The translations under genes were made by a program, and so were the position numbers. A stretch of DNA of 13,899 nucleotides from CAYUYM01 sp964449305 (GTDB taxonomy: Bacteria; Bacteroidota; Ignavibacteria; SZUA-365; CAYQST01). Shown here piece after piece: positions 13,694 through 13,899 of the stretch (positions within the stretch are counted from its first letter, which is position 1; each line of letters begins with the position of its first letter). The DNA lies in assembly GCA_964449305.1 (NCBI GenBank), contig CAYUYM010000084.1:1-13899 (forward strand), given 5' to 3'. The notes under the pieces were generated by a model. It searched no databases and was not told where the DNA came from. It saw only the letters and a program-made list of their open reading frames with translations.

Positions 13694-13899
13694 ATGAAAC
13701 TCGGAATCAACGGAAAAACGGCATTCATCGCGGGATCCAGTCAGGGGATCGGTCGCGCCGTGGCAGAAGCGCTGGCAACGGAGGGCTGCAGCATCGTCCT
13801 CTGCGCCCGGAACGAGGCCCCGCTTCTCGCCGCCCGCGACGCAATCCACCACGCACACCAGGTGCCCGTCCATGCCATCGCCGCGGATCTCGACACGAG
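13694..13899 (+). CDS. Short-chain dehydrogenase/reductase, N-terminal part (runs off the window)
   Basis: The ATG at 13694 has GAGG 6 nt upstream and opens a frame that stays open to the window end (68 complete codons). It begins MKLGINGKTAFIAGSSQGIG, where the glycine-rich nucleotide-binding motif AGSSQGIG (13-20) stands for the usual TGxxxGIG. CARN (37-40) at the end of the second strand suggests NADP preference, and AADLD (63-67) follows. This is a classical SDR, similar at the start to 3-oxoacyl-ACP-reductase-like proteins, but the catalytic Ser-Tyr-Lys residues lie beyond the window and the substrate cannot be named. Confidence 0.88.
   Translation, partial: MKLGINGKTAFIAGSSQGIGRAVAEALATEGCSIVLCARNEAPLLAARDAIHHAHQVPVHAIAADLDT

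Noticed and set aside
13627..13728. N-terminal extension of def to 13728
   Set aside because: It would overlap the divergent oxidoreductase gene and its ribosome site; the 13626 start has AGGA at proper spacing and family-typical first residues.
1..13899. tRNA, rRNA, CRISPR, insertion sequence, phage or toxin-antitoxin features
   Set aside because: No matching structures, spaced repeats, transposase or integrase motifs, or small paired genes were seen on either strand.

Overview
The window is a GC-rich, tightly packed bacterial chromosomal segment from a Gram-negative organism; lpxB and outer-membrane-type secreted proteins show the outer membrane. Two PorV/PorQ-type (UPF0164) proteins, a secreted Asp-box propeller with a FlgD-like C-terminal domain, a lipoprotein whose mature N-terminus (C-S-K-D-D) fits the Bacteroidota surface-export signal, and a promoter of the form TTG-N20-TATGTTTG (the Bacteroidota TTTG/TAnnTTTG type) point to the FCB group. 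The high GC content suggests a lineage near Ignavibacteria, Kapabacteria or Chlorobi rather than a classical Bacteroides. This placement is inference; there is no rRNA gene to settle it.

Region 1 (1-5640, minus strand) reads right to left as one probable transcription unit of five genes: surface-type lipoprotein, Asp-box propeller protein with C-terminal sorting-like domain, two tandem PorV/PorQ-family proteins, and a family-4-type glycosyltransferase. The junctions are 0, 10, -4 and 14 nt. A good FCB-type promoter and a strong 51-nt stem-loop lie just upstream of the lipoprotein gene, and a tandem 8-nt repeat runs across the stop codon of the glycosyltransferase gene. The set looks like an outer-surface or envelope cassette.

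Region 2 (5644-10075, minus strand) is a mixed housekeeping operon in the order psd, pssA, purS, purQ, tatA, MtnX-like HAD phosphatase, M50 site-2-type protease. psd and pssA make phosphatidylserine and phosphatidylethanolamine. purS and purQ supply two of the three parts of the FGAM synthase of purine synthesis (purL is not in the window). tatA is a Tat translocase subunit without tatC nearby.

Region 3 (10306-12005, plus strand) is divergent from psd and holds a membrane methyltransferase of the ICMT/PEMT fold class overlapping lpxB. Membrane-lipid and lipid A genes therefore sit back to back. Region 4 (12104-13626, minus strand) is the def-fmt pair for initiator-methionine formylation and deformylation, convergent with lpxB across a 98-bp gap containing a hairpin. 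At the right edge a short-chain dehydrogenase starts on the plus strand and runs off the window.

No tRNA, rRNA, CRISPR, insertion sequence, integrase or toxin gene was seen. No gap between genes exceeds 300 bp; the largest is 230 bp, between psd and the methyltransferase gene. I found no clearly new defence or mobile system. The most unusual material is the surface cassette with its promoter and stem-loop, and the octamer array.
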